A DNA stretch of 57,010 nucleotides from Bradyrhizobium sp. AS23.2 (GCF_001908185.1 NZ_LGHM01000129.1:1-57010); one strand, 5' to 3'; counted from the stretch's first letter, positions 17,258 through 25,740 are shown. The notes: generated from the sequence alone by a model not told the origin. Made by a program: numbers and translations.

Positions 17258-18121
17258 ATGTCCAGACTCTCACGTCGTACGCTGCCCACCGTCACGCTCG
17301 CGTTGATCACCTTCGGGTCTTTCACGCAGCTGGCCTTTGCCGAGCCTGAAAACTGCTCGGCAAGATTTAACCATTGCATTCGTAATGGCGAAAAATTTTC
17401 CTCTTTCACGCCTTGCAGCAAAGCTGAACACGCGTGCGAAAGCAGAAATAGAAGCAGGGGATATCAAGGCGAAGAGGTGCACGGCCGCGGGACGCAGGGC
17501 ACGGAAACCGGCAAGGGAGACAAAGGTGGAAGCAAGGTCGGCAGCGATGCGAACTGGAACGGCGAGTACACCACCGTGGTCGTCACCGACGGGCACGGCA
17601 CCAGCAGCTATCGAGTCAAGCAGGGCGTTGAGATCGAAAACGGACAGATGATCCTGGCGCCGAACGGGGTTAGGTATCATGTCTGGGATCCCGAACTGGG
17701 CAGGCAACTCAAGGCCGCAGGTGTCGACGCCGCCTACGCCAATCCCGCATCCGCGAAGAACGAGTATGCGCTTGCGCGCGACAAGGTCGTCCGTGACCGC
17801 GCGATTGCCGCGGGCAAGCCTGTCCCTCAGCCGACCGGTCATCGCAACAACGACGCGCTGGGCAATGCCGCTCCCACCATCAACGATCATCGCAATGGGA
17901 AGGCGGCCGAGGCCAAACCCGGCGCGCCGCCGCCGGCCGCCGCGCCTGGCACCGTAAGCAACTCGCCTGCACCTGACACCGGGCCAGCGATCCGGGATCA
18001 CCGTCAGCAAGGGGCCGCCTCCGGCCGTCAAGGAGGGGTGAGCGTTACCCAGGCGTCCAGGTCGTCGGGCGGATCGAGTTCAGGATCTTCGCCGGGTGGC
18101 GACAACCGCAAGCAACAGTAA
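17258..18121 (+). CDS. Exported cassette protein B, copy 1, four-cysteine N-terminal motif
   Basis: 287 residues. The signal peptide VTLALITFGSFTQLAFA is followed by ENCSARFNHCIRNGEK and SFTPCSKAEHACESRNR, a C-x6-C-x12-C-x6-C arrangement expected to make a disulfide-linked helical hairpin in the periplasm. A Gly/Lys linker leads to a compact segment (GEYTTVVVTDGHGTSSYRVK, GQMILAPNGVRYHVWDPELG) and then an Ala/Pro/Ser-rich disordered tail ending SSSGSSPGGDNRKQQ. No known family. It lies 81 bases after A and is followed by a strong hairpin before C. A second copy, frameshifted in the leader, is at 22635. Confidence 0.8.
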   Translation: MSRLSRRTLPTVTLALITFGSFTQLAFAEPENCSARFNHCIRNGEKFSSFTPCSKAEHACESRNRSRGYQGEEVHGRGTQGTETGKGDKGGSKVGSDANWNGEYTTVVVTDGHGTSSYRVKQGVEIENGQMILAPNGVRYHVWDPELGRQLKAAGVDAAYANPASAKNEYALARDKVVRDRAIAAGKPVPQPTGHRNNDALGNAAPTINDHRNGKAAEAKPGAPPPAAAPGTVSNSPAPDTGPAIRDHRQQGAASGRQGGVSVTQASRSSGGSSSGSSPGGDNRKQQ

Positions 18122-18130
18122 GTCGAAACG

Positions 18131-18160
18131 GATCGCAGCGTGAAGATCCACGCTGTGATC
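18131..18160. terminator. Rho-independent-type hairpin after B, copy 1
   Basis: GATCGCAGCGTG, loop AAGATC, then CACGCTGTGATC: a 12-base-pair stem with one G-U pair, followed by TTTCCC. Ten bases after the B stop. The corresponding element at 23513-23542 differs in loop and stem but still pairs, so the structure is conserved rather than just the sequence. It could end or weaken transcription into the DUF3455 gene. Confidence 0.7.
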
Positions 18161-18250
18161 TTTCCCGAATGGCGTTCGATGCCGACCGAAAATTGTTCGA
18201 CGCGCACTGCCCGCGCCCTTGAGACATCAGACATCACCCGTGAGAAAGCC

Positions 18251-18769
18251 ATGAGCAATTATTGCACACTGCCGCTATTCGTCTTCGCGCTGAGCGTCGG
18301 ATCGCTCAACGCGGCTGTTGCGGCCCAATCCTCGGCCGAGATCTCCGCAGCGATTGCGACGCCCGGCCTGGCAATAGCTACTGTTCTCCATGCGGAAGGA
18401 GCCCAGGTCTACGAGTGCAGGGCCGCATCCGATGGCAATCTCGCCTGGCGGGCCCGTGAACCGATTGCCACGCTTGTCTTCGAGGGCAGCACCGTCGGGC
18501 GCCATTACGCGGGCCCGCGCTGGGAGTACGTCGATGGCAGCGTCGTGCACGCCAAATTGGCCAGCAGCACGCCGGGCGCGTCTCAGGACGATATCCCGTG
18601 GCTCCGGCTCGATGTCGTGGAGCAAAGCGGCAATGGAAAATTGTCGGGCGTGACCCACGTAGAGCGTGTCAACACCCGAGGCGGCGTAGCGCGTGGACCA
18701 TGTAACGAAGCTGGTGCGTTTCGCAGCGTGCCCTACTCAGCGGACTACGTATTTTTGCGAAAGGGCTAA
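18251..18769 (+). CDS. DUF3455 exported protein, cassette C, copy 1
   Basis: 172 residues from ATG 18251 (the frame is open from 18140, but that would read through the hairpin; the ATG gives a proper signal peptide, LPLFVFALSVGSLNAAVAAQ). The mature part has the DUF3455 pattern: GAQVYECRAASDG at the start, FEGSTVGRHYAGPRWEYVDG in the middle, DDIPWLRLDV, VERVNTRGGVARGPCNEAG, and VPYSADYVFLRKG at the end. Two cysteines could pair. The DUF3455 function is unknown. Its paralogue at 23633 is about 85 percent alike by eye. Confidence 0.88.
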   Translation: MSNYCTLPLFVFALSVGSLNAAVAAQSSAEISAAIATPGLAIATVLHAEGAQVYECRAASDGNLAWRAREPIATLVFEGSTVGRHYAGPRWEYVDGSVVHAKLASSTPGASQDDIPWLRLDVVEQSGNGKLSGVTHVERVNTRGGVARGPCNEAGAFRSVPYSADYVFLRKG

Positions 18770-19273
18770 TGCCGGGCAAGTCCTTCAGCGGTGGTTGCTC
18801 AATGAAAGGCCTCGAGCGGCCGGGGCTCTATTTCTTGTTGGCTGCTTTGAATGGACGTGCTTGCGCTTTCGCATCTGCGGGCCCTGCCGGAACTGGATGC
18901 CGCATGGCGAAAGACCGGCCGGCATCGATTTGACTTCCGACCGAATGAGGTGCGCCGCCGTTAAATCGATTGGCTTCGCGGGTCCATACTTCCGCGGACT
19001 ATTTCTTCCGCAGGAGAATATTTTTAAGGCTTATCATCTGGAATCGCATCGACATCGGGATGACCGCAGTTTTGCGGCCAGACCTCGGCAGGGATCTTTT
19101 ACAAGCTTGATGGCGGCGATTCGGTGCCGCGAGACGTGTTGTCGAACATATGAGAAATCTACTCGGTAGTGAGCCCAATAATTCTTGAAACGCATCCGCT
19201 TTTACCAATCCGGAAGCGGGCTTCGACATCAGTCGAGCTATTGTCGATTGCGATACAAAATCAGAGAGGATCG
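18770..19273. other. Intergenic stretch, nothing recognised
   Basis: About 500 bases between the first DUF3455 gene and the HD-domain gene. No gene with a plausible start, no palindrome copy, and only a short CCGCAGTTTTGCGG hairpin (about 19066-19079). The open frames here are shadow-like. Confidence 0.4.
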
Positions 19274-20197
19274 ATGAAATTCTGCGCAAAGAAGATGGAC
19301 GCATCTCATGATGCCGGATCTTGTCGGGTCGGGATTTCCGCTGCGACAGGTATGATAACCGTTCCGGACCTCGCGGCGGGCGCCCTGGAGGAGCTTCTCG
19401 GTTCCTATATGCGCGGTCGGTTCGGGTCTTCGCAGCCGCATCTTGCGGAGATCGTGCCATCTATCGCCCGCATCGCGCTCGAAGCCATAGGAAACAGCGA
19501 CGCTCTCTACCACAATATCGAGCACACCCTCCTCGTGACGCTCGCGGGGCACGATATACTCTGCGCTCGAGCGCTCTACACCCACGTCACCGCTGACGAC
19601 TACGCGCACGTCATGATTGCGTGCCTTACCCACGACATCGGCTATGTGCGTGGTTTGTTCAGTGAAGACGACGATGCGGGCTTTATCATCGATCCGACTG
19701 GTAAAAAGGTGACGGTGCCGCGCGGTTCATCCGACGCGGCCCTGTTGCCCTATCATGTCGATCGATCGAAGCTTTACATTATGGAGAGGATCGAAGGCAT
19801 CGCCCCGCTCGACAAAAGACGTATTGCTCACGCCGTTGAGGGTACGAGATTCCCGTCAAGCGTTTCAAATGAGGGGCAAGACTATCAAGAGGAGGCGTCC
19901 ATCGTTCGGGCAGCCGACTTTATCGGCCAACTCGGTGATCCGAATTACATCAGAAAGGCCAATGCGCTGTTTCACGAGTTTGAGGAGACAGGCTTGAATC
20001 GCCAGCTTAGATATGAGTCGCCCGCCGACATCGTCAGTCGATACCCCCAGTTTTACTGGAACAGCGTGGCGCCTCATATCCAGGCCGAAATCCGTTATCT
20101 CAACATGACATCGAGCGGGCGTCAGTGGATTGCGAACCTTTACGGCAATGTTTTTCGCGCTGAGCACGAAATCGCGCTTTCCGGTCCGCAACAATAG
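19274..20197 (+). CDS. HD-domain metal-dependent phosphohydrolase
   Basis: 307 residues from ATG 19274, which has a GAGAGGA site (the frame is open from 19169). The metal-binding HD signature is visible: H80 in DALYHNIEHTLLV, H120-D121 in CLTHDIGYVRG, and a later aspartate in VRAADFIGQLGDPNYIRKAN. HD proteins hydrolyse phosphate esters, often cyclic nucleotides; no GGDEF/EAL or HD-GYP signature was seen, so the substrate is open. No signal peptide, hence cytoplasmic. It sits between the two A-B-C cassettes together with the truncated HxlR gene and may belong to the duplicated unit's regulation. Confidence 0.85.
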   Translation: MKFCAKKMDASHDAGSCRVGISAATGMITVPDLAAGALEELLGSYMRGRFGSSQPHLAEIVPSIARIALEAIGNSDALYHNIEHTLLVTLAGHDILCARALYTHVTADDYAHVMIACLTHDIGYVRGLFSEDDDAGFIIDPTGKKVTVPRGSSDAALLPYHVDRSKLYIMERIEGIAPLDKRRIAHAVEGTRFPSSVSNEGQDYQEEASIVRAADFIGQLGDPNYIRKANALFHEFEETGLNRQLRYESPADIVSRYPQFYWNSVAPHIQAEIRYLNMTSSGRQWIANLYGNVFRAEHEIALSGPQQ

Positions 20198-20283
20198 ACG
20201 CAAGCTCGATCTTGACCGGATCGTCTGGTTGTTCAGTTCATCGATGAGTGGCGTCGTATTAAGGGTCCGTCACATGTCCCGGA

Positions 20284-20637
20284 TCAGGGTTCGGAGCGAG
20301 ATGCTGCAATCGAAAAGTCCGCTTTGATCCAGCGTTGACCCCAGATTCCGAATGCTTCCACGATTGGCCCGAGTTCGCGTCCGGACGCCGTCAACTGATA
20401 GGTCGAGACGTCAGGCTCCGAGGCCGACGCTGTGCGGGCGACGACGCCAGCCAATTCAAGCTCCTTCAGGCGCTGCGAAAGCAGAGACGGCGACATCTGT
20501 GGAACGCCGCGACGCAGTTCGTTGAAGCGCGTCGAACCGGCGATCAGCTCCCGGAGCAAGACCATCGTCCATCGCGTGCACAGTATCTCTGCAGCCATTG
20601 CGACGGGGCAGAACTGCTTGTAGCTGCCTTGGGTCAT
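20284..20637 (-). CDS. HxlR-family regulator, C-terminally truncated (copy 1)
   Basis: 117 residues. The winged-helix HxlR domain is complete (CPVAMAAEILCTRWTMVLLR, STRFNELRRGVPQMSPSLLS, LTASGRELGPIVEAFGIWGQ) and nearly identical to that of the 232-residue protein at 27038. After IKADFS the frame diverges and stops, while nucleotide similarity to the longer copy continues to about 20245, so the C-terminal ligand-like half was lost by indel and deletion. It may act as a DNA-binding-only version competing with the full-length copy, or simply be decaying. An HxlR-type dyad lies upstream at 20688-20708. Confidence 0.85.
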   Translation of the reverse strand: MTQGSYKQFCPVAMAAEILCTRWTMVLLRELIAGSTRFNELRRGVPQMSPSLLSQRLKELELAGVVARTASASEPDVSTYQLTASGRELGPIVEAFGIWGQRWIKADFSIAASRSEP

Positions 20638-20687
20638 GCTTCCCCCCTTTACGATCGTGGGAGCTTGTGACCGAACGGCATAAGTCG

Positions 20688-20730
20688 CTAGTTCAGCGTC
20701 TGTATTGACGGGGTTCGGTTCCTGAATTGA
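20688..20730. promoter_or_regulatory. HxlR-type operator candidate upstream of HxlR copy 1
   Basis: CTAGTTCAGCGTCTGTATTG (20688-20707) pairs a CYAGTTCAG arm with CTGTAYTGG-like sequence three bases away; a further half-site CCTGAATTG lies at 20720-20728. The same double arrangement occurs upstream of HxlR copy 2 (27790-27833). Consistent with autoregulation, as is common in HxlR proteins. Confidence 0.55.
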
Positions 20731-20851
20731 CAGCGCGTGCTGGATTTTGTGCGCCAGCGACGAGTCGATCCGGAATGGCCGATGCGCATCATCTTTCCAA
20801 ACCCGCTGCTTTAGCCCCGTGGTTCATTGATTGAGTTGCCGGAACGAGCGC

Positions 20852-20873
20852 GTGCCCTCCGATCGCAGGACGC
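20852..20873. promoter_or_regulatory. Palindrome copy e
   Basis: TGCCCTCCGATCGCAGGACG (20853-20872): the right half is perfect and the left half has two changes. It ends 104 bases before the exported-protein gene at 20978. A GATGTCACTGTCGCAC block follows, as after copy d. Confidence 0.7.
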
Positions 20874-20977
20874 TGGGCGCTCAATTCGATGTCACTGTCG
20901 CACCGATCTCGGCGGAGACAGGACCTGCGACTAGTCGCGGACCAGGTAATATCTGTGAACGAACAAGAGAGCGAACC

Positions 20978-21262
20978 ATGAATAGCTCAAAGCGCTTTGT
21001 TGGATTGACCGGCCTCATCGCAACGCTTGCCGCCGGGATCATCCTGCTGGCTGCAGCCGAGGGTGCCAGTGCCAAGGACGGTGGCGCTCGCGAGGGCCTT
21101 GGTGCCGGCTCGAAGCCGCTTCGGAATATCGTCCTTCACACCGGCGATCTGGGTGGTAACCACCATCACTATGATCGTTGCCGCAACTCATCTCGCTGTC
21201 ACGCCCGGCCGGTTCGCTTTCTTGGCCCGCCCGTTCCCGCCCCGCGGCGCACGATCAGATAA
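20978..21262 (+). CDS. Small exported protein, unknown function
   Basis: 94 residues from ATG 20978 (the frame is open from 20831, but that would read through the palindrome). The signal peptide LIATLAAGIILLAAAEGASA is almost identical to those of the proteins at 15447, 16196 and 21565, while the mature part (KDGGAREGLGAGSKPLRNIV, then HHHYDRCRNSSRCHARPVRF) differs from them. Two cysteines lie seven apart. The leader region GTGAACGAACAAGAGAGCGA-ACC before the ATG resembles that of gene A and lacks a canonical AGGAG. Confidence 0.7.
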   Translation: MNSSKRFVGLTGLIATLAAGIILLAAAEGASAKDGGAREGLGAGSKPLRNIVLHTGDLGGNHHHYDRCRNSSRCHARPVRFLGPPVPAPRRTIR

Positions 21263-21473
21263 CCAGGATAGATCCGGAAGAATGCCGGCTGGGCTTCCCT
21301 TTCGCGTCCTCCAGAGCGCGTTTCGACTGGCTTGATCGAAACGTGCTCTCTGGTTTTGTTCGGTCGCGCACTCGCTGGAAAGAGGGACGCTGTTTCCGAA
21401 GGTGCTTCAAGTCGCCTTACGAACTGATTTGGGTAACGCCGAATTGATCCCTCTACAACGGGACCTGCCACGT

Positions 21474-21495
21474 GGTTCCTCCAATCGGAGGATGC
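21474..21495. promoter_or_regulatory. Palindrome copy f, upstream of cassette copy 2
   Basis: GTTCCTCCAATCGGAGGATG (21475-21494): the arms TCCTCC/GGAGGA are perfect, the centre is altered. It ends 69 bases before the A' start and matches copy d in its arms, as expected if the whole cassette with its promoter was duplicated. Confidence 0.7.
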
Positions 21496-21564
21496 AGGGC
21501 TCTCAACATGCGGACACTGTCGAGCCGGGGAAGAAATCGTCAACCGGAATACAGCGAGTAGACC

Positions 21565-22548
21565 ATGAGAGAATTCAAGCGCCTCGTTAGATCGACCACC
21601 TCCATCACAACGCTTGCGGCTGGAATCCTTCTGCTTGCCGCCGCGCCAGGTCATGCCGGGCATCATGGCGGCAACAACTTCGGCCAGGGTTCTGGCGGTG
21701 ATACCAAGCGCGCCACGGCCAATTCCGGCCGCAACGACATTCATCCCGTCATCGCTGAGCGTCGCGGCGGCGACAAATTTGATCGCAACCCCAACTTTGA
21801 TCATGTCAGGTCCGACCGCGGTGGCAAGTATGGCAGCGAGCAGGACCACAAGCATGAAAAGTGGGGCCGTGACGAAGAGCGGTCTGGTGATGGCAAGCAC
21901 AAGATGGCTGCGCCCGGCAGCATGCCCACCAAGGCGACCGGCGGCAAGCCTGTAGAGGCGGCTGGCGAAAAGTCACCCCAGACCATTCCGGGCAAACCTG
22001 TCGCGTCCGGTTCCGCAAACCCGGTCGGCGTTACTGCGCCCGCCAACACGATCCATCCGATCCCCAGCCTACCTGCCGGCAACGTGACCGTATCCAACGG
22101 TGTGACCAAATATGAAATCCCCAACGGTGCGGGAGGCGTGTCGGCGTATTCCAGCAGTCCGGGCAAGATCACCGTGACCAATGGCAAGGACTCGGTGACG
22201 CTGAACGGTGGCACGGTGACCATCTCCGGCAACGCGCTCGGCGTCGGAGGCGACAAGAGCATTCAGGTTGGCGCCCGAAACGGAGAAGGCAAGACGGTCG
22301 TCAGCGTTGCGCCGACGCCGGTGGCGCCGACCACTGGAGGCGCTGGAGTGCACCCCGTCACCGGTTTTGATTCACCAGATATTAAGGTCGGGATAACTGT
22401 CGCCAAGGCTATGGACGGAGTTGGACTCCTGACCTTTGGCCCTCCCGTTGCTGCTGGGTACGGCCTCGCCAAAGGTGGAGTTAAGGGCGCCGTTGACGGA
22501 GTGAAAGGATCGGCAAAGTTCATCGAGGACGTCTTTACGAGCTGGTGA
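21565..22548 (+). CDS. Exported cassette protein A, copy 2
   Basis: 327 residues, very similar to the 16196 protein throughout: signal peptide SITTLAAGILLLAAAPGHAG, GRNDIHPVIAERRGGDKFDR, the same EQDHKHEKWGRDEERS segment, NTIHPI, the beta-rich NVTVSNGVTKYEIPNGAGGV and KITVTNGKDSVTLNGGTVTI, and the Ala/Gly-rich end. Differences are scattered substitutions and a few one-to-two-residue indels, so both copies appear to be under selection to keep the frame. First gene of cassette copy 2, with its own palindrome. Confidence 0.8.
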   Translation: MREFKRLVRSTTSITTLAAGILLLAAAPGHAGHHGGNNFGQGSGGDTKRATANSGRNDIHPVIAERRGGDKFDRNPNFDHVRSDRGGKYGSEQDHKHEKWGRDEERSGDGKHKMAAPGSMPTKATGGKPVEAAGEKSPQTIPGKPVASGSANPVGVTAPANTIHPIPSLPAGNVTVSNGVTKYEIPNGAGGVSAYSSSPGKITVTNGKDSVTLNGGTVTISGNALGVGGDKSIQVGARNGEGKTVVSVAPTPVAPTTGGAGVHPVTGFDSPDIKVGITVAKAMDGVGLLTFGPPVAAGYGLAKGGVKGAVDGVKGSAKFIEDVFTSW

Positions 22549-22567
22549 CGCTGCAATTGATCGCGCG

Positions 22568-22593
22568 GGGTGGCGGGTTTGTTCCCGCCGCCC
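22568..22593. terminator. Conserved hairpin between A and B, copy 2
   Basis: GGGTGGCGGG and CCCGCCGCCC pair around TTTGTT, with a U-G pair where copy 1 (17195-17222) has a different pairing. Conservation of pairing despite base changes supports a functional RNA structure. No T tract. Confidence 0.5.
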
Positions 22594-22634
22594 TGCGGGG
22601 CTCGACAGCCTATGAACTATCCGCGGAGATTAGA

Positions 22635-23503
22635 ATGTTTGAACGTTCACACCAAACTATCTCGACCATCGCGCTCACGCTGATGAGCTGGGGGCTTTCA
22701 CCCAGCAGGCCCTTGCTGAGCCTGAAAACTGCCAGGCAAGATTCAACTATTGCATTCGCAATGGCGAAAAGCTCGCTTCTTTCAACGCCTGCAACAAAGC
22801 AGAGAAAGTGTGCGAAAGCAGGAATCGCGAGAGGGGATATAAGGGCAATGACGTGCAAGGCCGCGGGGCGGGGGGCAAGGAAACTAACACGGGAGGAAAG
22901 GGCGGAGGCAAGACTGCCTCAGATGGCGCGACCTGGAATGGCGAGTACACCACCGTCGTCGTGACGGACAGTGCAGGCACCAGCACCTATCGTGTCAAAC
23001 AGGGCGTACCCATCGAAAATGGACAGATGATTCTGGCGCCAAATGGCGCCAGCTATCACGTCTGGGATCCTGAACTGGCCAGACAACTTAAGGCGGCGGG
23101 CGTCAATGCCGCCTACGCCAATCCCGCGGCTGCAAAAAACGAGTACGCCCTCGCCCGCGACAAGGTCGTCCGTGACCGAGCGATTGGAGCGGGCCAGTCC
23201 GTTCCGCAGCCAACCGGCCATCGCAACGACGATGCGTTGGGCAATCGACCTCCCGTCGTCAACGATCATCGCAACGGGACGGCGGCAGCGTCCAACCCAA
23301 GCAGCCCGCCGCCGGCGGCCGCGCCCGGAACCGTCGGCAACTCGCCAGTGCCCAACCCTGGGCCAGCCGTCAGAGATCATCGTCATCCGGAAGGAGCCGC
23401 CGCCGGCCGTCAAGGAGGAGTTACTGTCACCCAGGCGTCCAAGACGTCAGGTGGATCGAGTTCAGGATCTTCTCCGGGCGGCGGCAACCACAAGCAGCAG
23501 TGA
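22635..23503 (+). pseudogene. Exported cassette protein B, copy 2, frameshifted in the signal peptide
   Basis: ATG 22635 starts FERSHQTISTIALTLM in the frame matching copy 1, but one base is missing near the G run at 22690-22694. The conserved remainder (FTQQALAEPENCQARFNYCI, CNKAEKVCESRNRERGYK, and on to SSSGSSPGGGNHKQQ) lies in another frame ending at 23503. From GTG 22808 an intact 231-residue frame exists without any signal peptide and without the first three cysteines. The mature region is well preserved compared with copy 1, so the lesion is recent, a sequencing error, or bypassed. Confidence 0.75.
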
Positions 23504-23512
23504 ATCAAAACA

Positions 23513-23542
23513 GATCGCAGCGTGAAGGTTCACGTTGCGATC
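23513..23542. terminator. Rho-independent-type hairpin after B, copy 2
   Basis: GATCGCAGCGTGAA, loop GG, TTCACGTTGCGATC: a 14-base-pair stem with one G-U pair, followed by TTCCC. Compared with copy 1 (18131-18160) the loop and two stem positions have changed with pairing kept. Confidence 0.65.
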
Positions 23543-23632
23543 TTCCCAGAATTGTCGTCGGATCATGAGGAAATGGTTCGACACGAATTGCGCGCGTCCT
23601 CGAGACCCTCCCGCATCATCCATGAGAAAACC

Positions 23633-24139
23633 ATGAGCGCTTACCGTAAAGTGCCGCTATTCGTCTTCGCGCTGAGCGTCGGATCGCTTACCGCGGCCAA
23701 TGCGGCTCAACTCCCCCAAGACATTGCGATGCCTGCCCTGGCAACAGCTGCAGTTCTCCATGCCGAAGGGGCCCAGGTCTACGAGTGCAGGGCCGCATCC
23801 GACGGCAACCTCGCCTGGCGGGCTCGTGAGCCGATTGCCACGCTTATCTTCGAGGGCAGCACGGTCGGGCGCCACTACGCGGGCCCGCGTTGGGAGTACG
23901 CCGATGGGAGCGTGGTGCACGCCAAATTGGCCAGCAGCGCACCTGGCGCGACTCAGGATGATATCCCGTGGCTCCGGCTCGACGTCGTGGACCAGCGCGG
24001 TGACGGGAAACTGTCCGGCGTGACGCAAGTACAACGCATCAATACCCGAGGCGGCGTCGCGCGCGGGCCGTGTGATGAAGCGGGCGCCCTCCGCAGCGTG
24101 CCCTACTCAGCGGATTATGTATTCTTGCGAAAGGACTGA
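23633..24139 (+). CDS. DUF3455 exported protein, cassette C, copy 2
   Basis: 168 residues from ATG 23633 (the frame is open from 23522; the ATG gives the signal peptide VPLFVFALSVGSLTAANAAQ). It has the same DUF3455 blocks as copy 1: GAQVYECRAASDGNLAWRAR, FEGSTVGRHYAGPRWEYADG, DDIPWLRLDVVDQRGDGKLS, INTRGGVARGPCDEAGALRS, YSADYVFLRKD. The mature sequences differ at roughly one position in seven, mostly conservative. It ends cassette copy 2; no further copy follows. Confidence 0.88.
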   Translation: MSAYRKVPLFVFALSVGSLTAANAAQLPQDIAMPALATAAVLHAEGAQVYECRAASDGNLAWRAREPIATLIFEGSTVGRHYAGPRWEYADGSVVHAKLASSAPGATQDDIPWLRLDVVDQRGDGKLSGVTQVQRINTRGGVARGPCDEAGALRSVPYSADYVFLRKD

Positions 24140-24408
24140 CGCATTGGCGGTGAGATTGTGCGTTCATGCAGCTCTGCTGGAGCACTGCCAGACTGCGCCC
24201 CTCGATTGGACAGCGTGTGGAGACTCATACGTCGCAACGAGAACATAAGAAATACTGAATGGGCGGCAGCACAGTGTTCAGATCTTGGCGCGTCGGCTCG
24301 AAGAAACCATCCGCGATGGCAAGAATGCTGCGGAGCAATGAGCGCGGGCGGAAAACAGTCGAGCTGGAAGGTAAGACCACGAAGAGGATTGAGGATTTGG
24401 CAGCCGGC

Positions 24409-24867
24409 CTAATCCAGGCCGACTGTTCCGGGCGGCAGCAGGGCGCCGCCAATCACGCGCGAATGCGCACGGAACTCCGCTACGATCTCATCCTTCAAAG
24501 TCATGCTCACATCGTAGATGCCGGATCGTGCGGAACGCGCGATCTCCGTCGCCGTCGCAATCAACCGGTCACCGAGCCTGGTCGGTCGTAGAAACGCAAT
24601 GCGGCAATGTGCGGCAACCGTGCGCTTATTGTAAGTATTGCACGCAAGCGAAAATACCGTATCGGCGAACGTGAAGATGGCACCGCCGTGAGTGATTCCG
24701 AGGCCATTGACCATGCTAGGTCGCACCGTCATCGCGACCCTGGCTTGACCGACTTCGATCGATAACCGCTCGAGGCCAAGGCTGCGGAGCGTGGCGTCTT
24801 GGCGCCACAGGAAGTCCGCGCAGGCCTCCGCCAGCTCGCGCGCCGAAATGGCGGTCACATTACTCAT
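24409..24867 (-). CDS. paaI: PaaI-type thioesterase (hydroxyphenylacetyl-CoA thioesterase-like)
   Basis: 152 residues from ATG 24867 (the frame extends to 25248, but homology starts at SNVTAISARELAEACADFLW). It is a hotdog-fold thioesterase with the PaaI signature GLGITHGGAIFTFADTVFSL (Asp of the motif present), CRIAFLRPTRLGDRLIATAT and RAHSRVIGGALLP. PaaI enzymes hydrolyse ring-hydroxylated phenylacetyl-CoA dead-end intermediates. No other phenylacetate genes are in the window, so the substrate here is uncertain. A deleted relative lies at 7686-8068. The upstream stretch 24868-25270 contains only palindrome copy g. Confidence 0.88.
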   Translation of the reverse strand: MSNVTAISARELAEACADFLWRQDATLRSLGLERLSIEVGQARVAMTVRPSMVNGLGITHGGAIFTFADTVFSLACNTYNKRTVAAHCRIAFLRPTRLGDRLIATATEIARSARSGIYDVSMTLKDEIVAEFRAHSRVIGGALLPPGTVGLD

Positions 24868-25160
24868 TAAAGCTTCTCGATGATTTCCGAACGTTGCCGT
24901 CGTGACGCCTGGACTGCGCGAGGCGCGGCGGCGAGCAGGCCTCATGCACACGCGGGCACGCCGGAGCCGCCGTCGATAACGTCCGCAACCCGCGATGGCC
25001 GGGCTCCGCCGGATTACGCAATGGCCGATGAGATGCACGACGGAGTGATAATTTCGTCGACGCTCGTTCCGGCGAGTTCGCGATGATTTCGTTCCTCGAT
25101 AGTTGCAGTCCGCATGCGCGGTGATGGACCCATCAGGAATGCCGGCCGCACCCCGCGAAA

Positions 25161-25182
25161 GCGTCCTGCGATCGAAGGATGT
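25161..25182. promoter_or_regulatory. Palindrome copy g
   Basis: CGTCCTGCGATCGAAGGATG (25162-25181): the left half is perfect and the centre is CGATCG. It lies about 290 bases upstream of the paaI-like gene (minus) and about 290 upstream of the 25468 gene (plus), so its target is unclear. Confidence 0.6.
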
Positions 25183-25346
25183 TGCGATCATGAAGTCGTG
25201 ATGCGAAAGCATTACGGACCCAGGCTCCGCTCTCCGAATTGCGATCATGGCAACACCTTTGGGTGACAGTTGGCGATCAGGCCCCGTCGATCATACGCTG
25301 CAAGCTATTCGAGTCTCCTAGCGACGATAGCCAAAGACTTAACGGC

Positions 25347-25368
25347 TTGTCCTCCAGTCGGAGGATTT
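25347..25368. promoter_or_regulatory. Palindrome copy h
   Basis: TGTCCTCCAGTCGGAGGATT (25348-25367): strong TCCTCC/GGAGGA arms, altered centre as in copies d and f. It ends 99 bases before the exported-protein gene at 25468. Confidence 0.65.
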
Positions 25369-25467
25369 CTGCGGGGCTGCCGAATGCTACAGGCGGACGG
25401 CAATGAATCGCTCTCAACCGCCTTGCCAAGGCGCGCAGTATCTGCGGACCGACAGAAAGGAAACTCG

Positions 25468-25740
25468 ATGAATATTTCAAAAAAATTTGTTGCCACAATT
25501 CACATCGTCGCGATGATTGCGGCGGGGACCGTTCCGGCCGTGGCCGCCGGCGGTACGTTCGCAGCAGATGCTGCCGGCACCGAAGGCCGCGCCTTGCGGT
25601 CAGTGCCGACAAGGAACACCATTCATCCAATTGTTCTCCGAGGAGGACGCGGAGCCGATCGTGGTCGCTGGTACACTTCTCATCGCGACCGCAGTCGCCG
25701 AGGGGGCACGACGCCAGTCATCGTAACGCCCGTGCGATAG
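25468..25740 (+). CDS. Small exported protein, unknown function
   Basis: 90 residues from ATG 25468 with AAAGGAA upstream. The start NISKKFVATIHIVAMIAAGT resembles the 20978 protein (NSSKRFVGLTGLIATLAAGI), and the signal peptide probably ends near VPAVAAGGTFA. The mature part has RNTIHPIVLRGGRGADRGRW; the NTIHPI hexapeptide also occurs in cassette proteins A and A'. It ends in an Arg/Thr-rich tail. No known domain. Palindrome copy h precedes it. Confidence 0.7.
   Translation: MNISKKFVATIHIVAMIAAGTVPAVAAGGTFAADAAGTEGRALRSVPTRNTIHPIVLRGGRGADRGRWYTSHRDRSRRGGTTPVIVTPVR

Noticed and set aside
18999..19460. 153-codon minus-strand frame overlapping the HD gene start
   Set aside because: Composition like an antisense shadow, no domain, and it conflicts with the well supported 19274 gene.
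24868..25248. 127-residue N-terminal extension of the PaaI-like protein
   Set aside because: Arg-rich, no homology to the family or to the relic at 7686, which starts at the same place as the short form.
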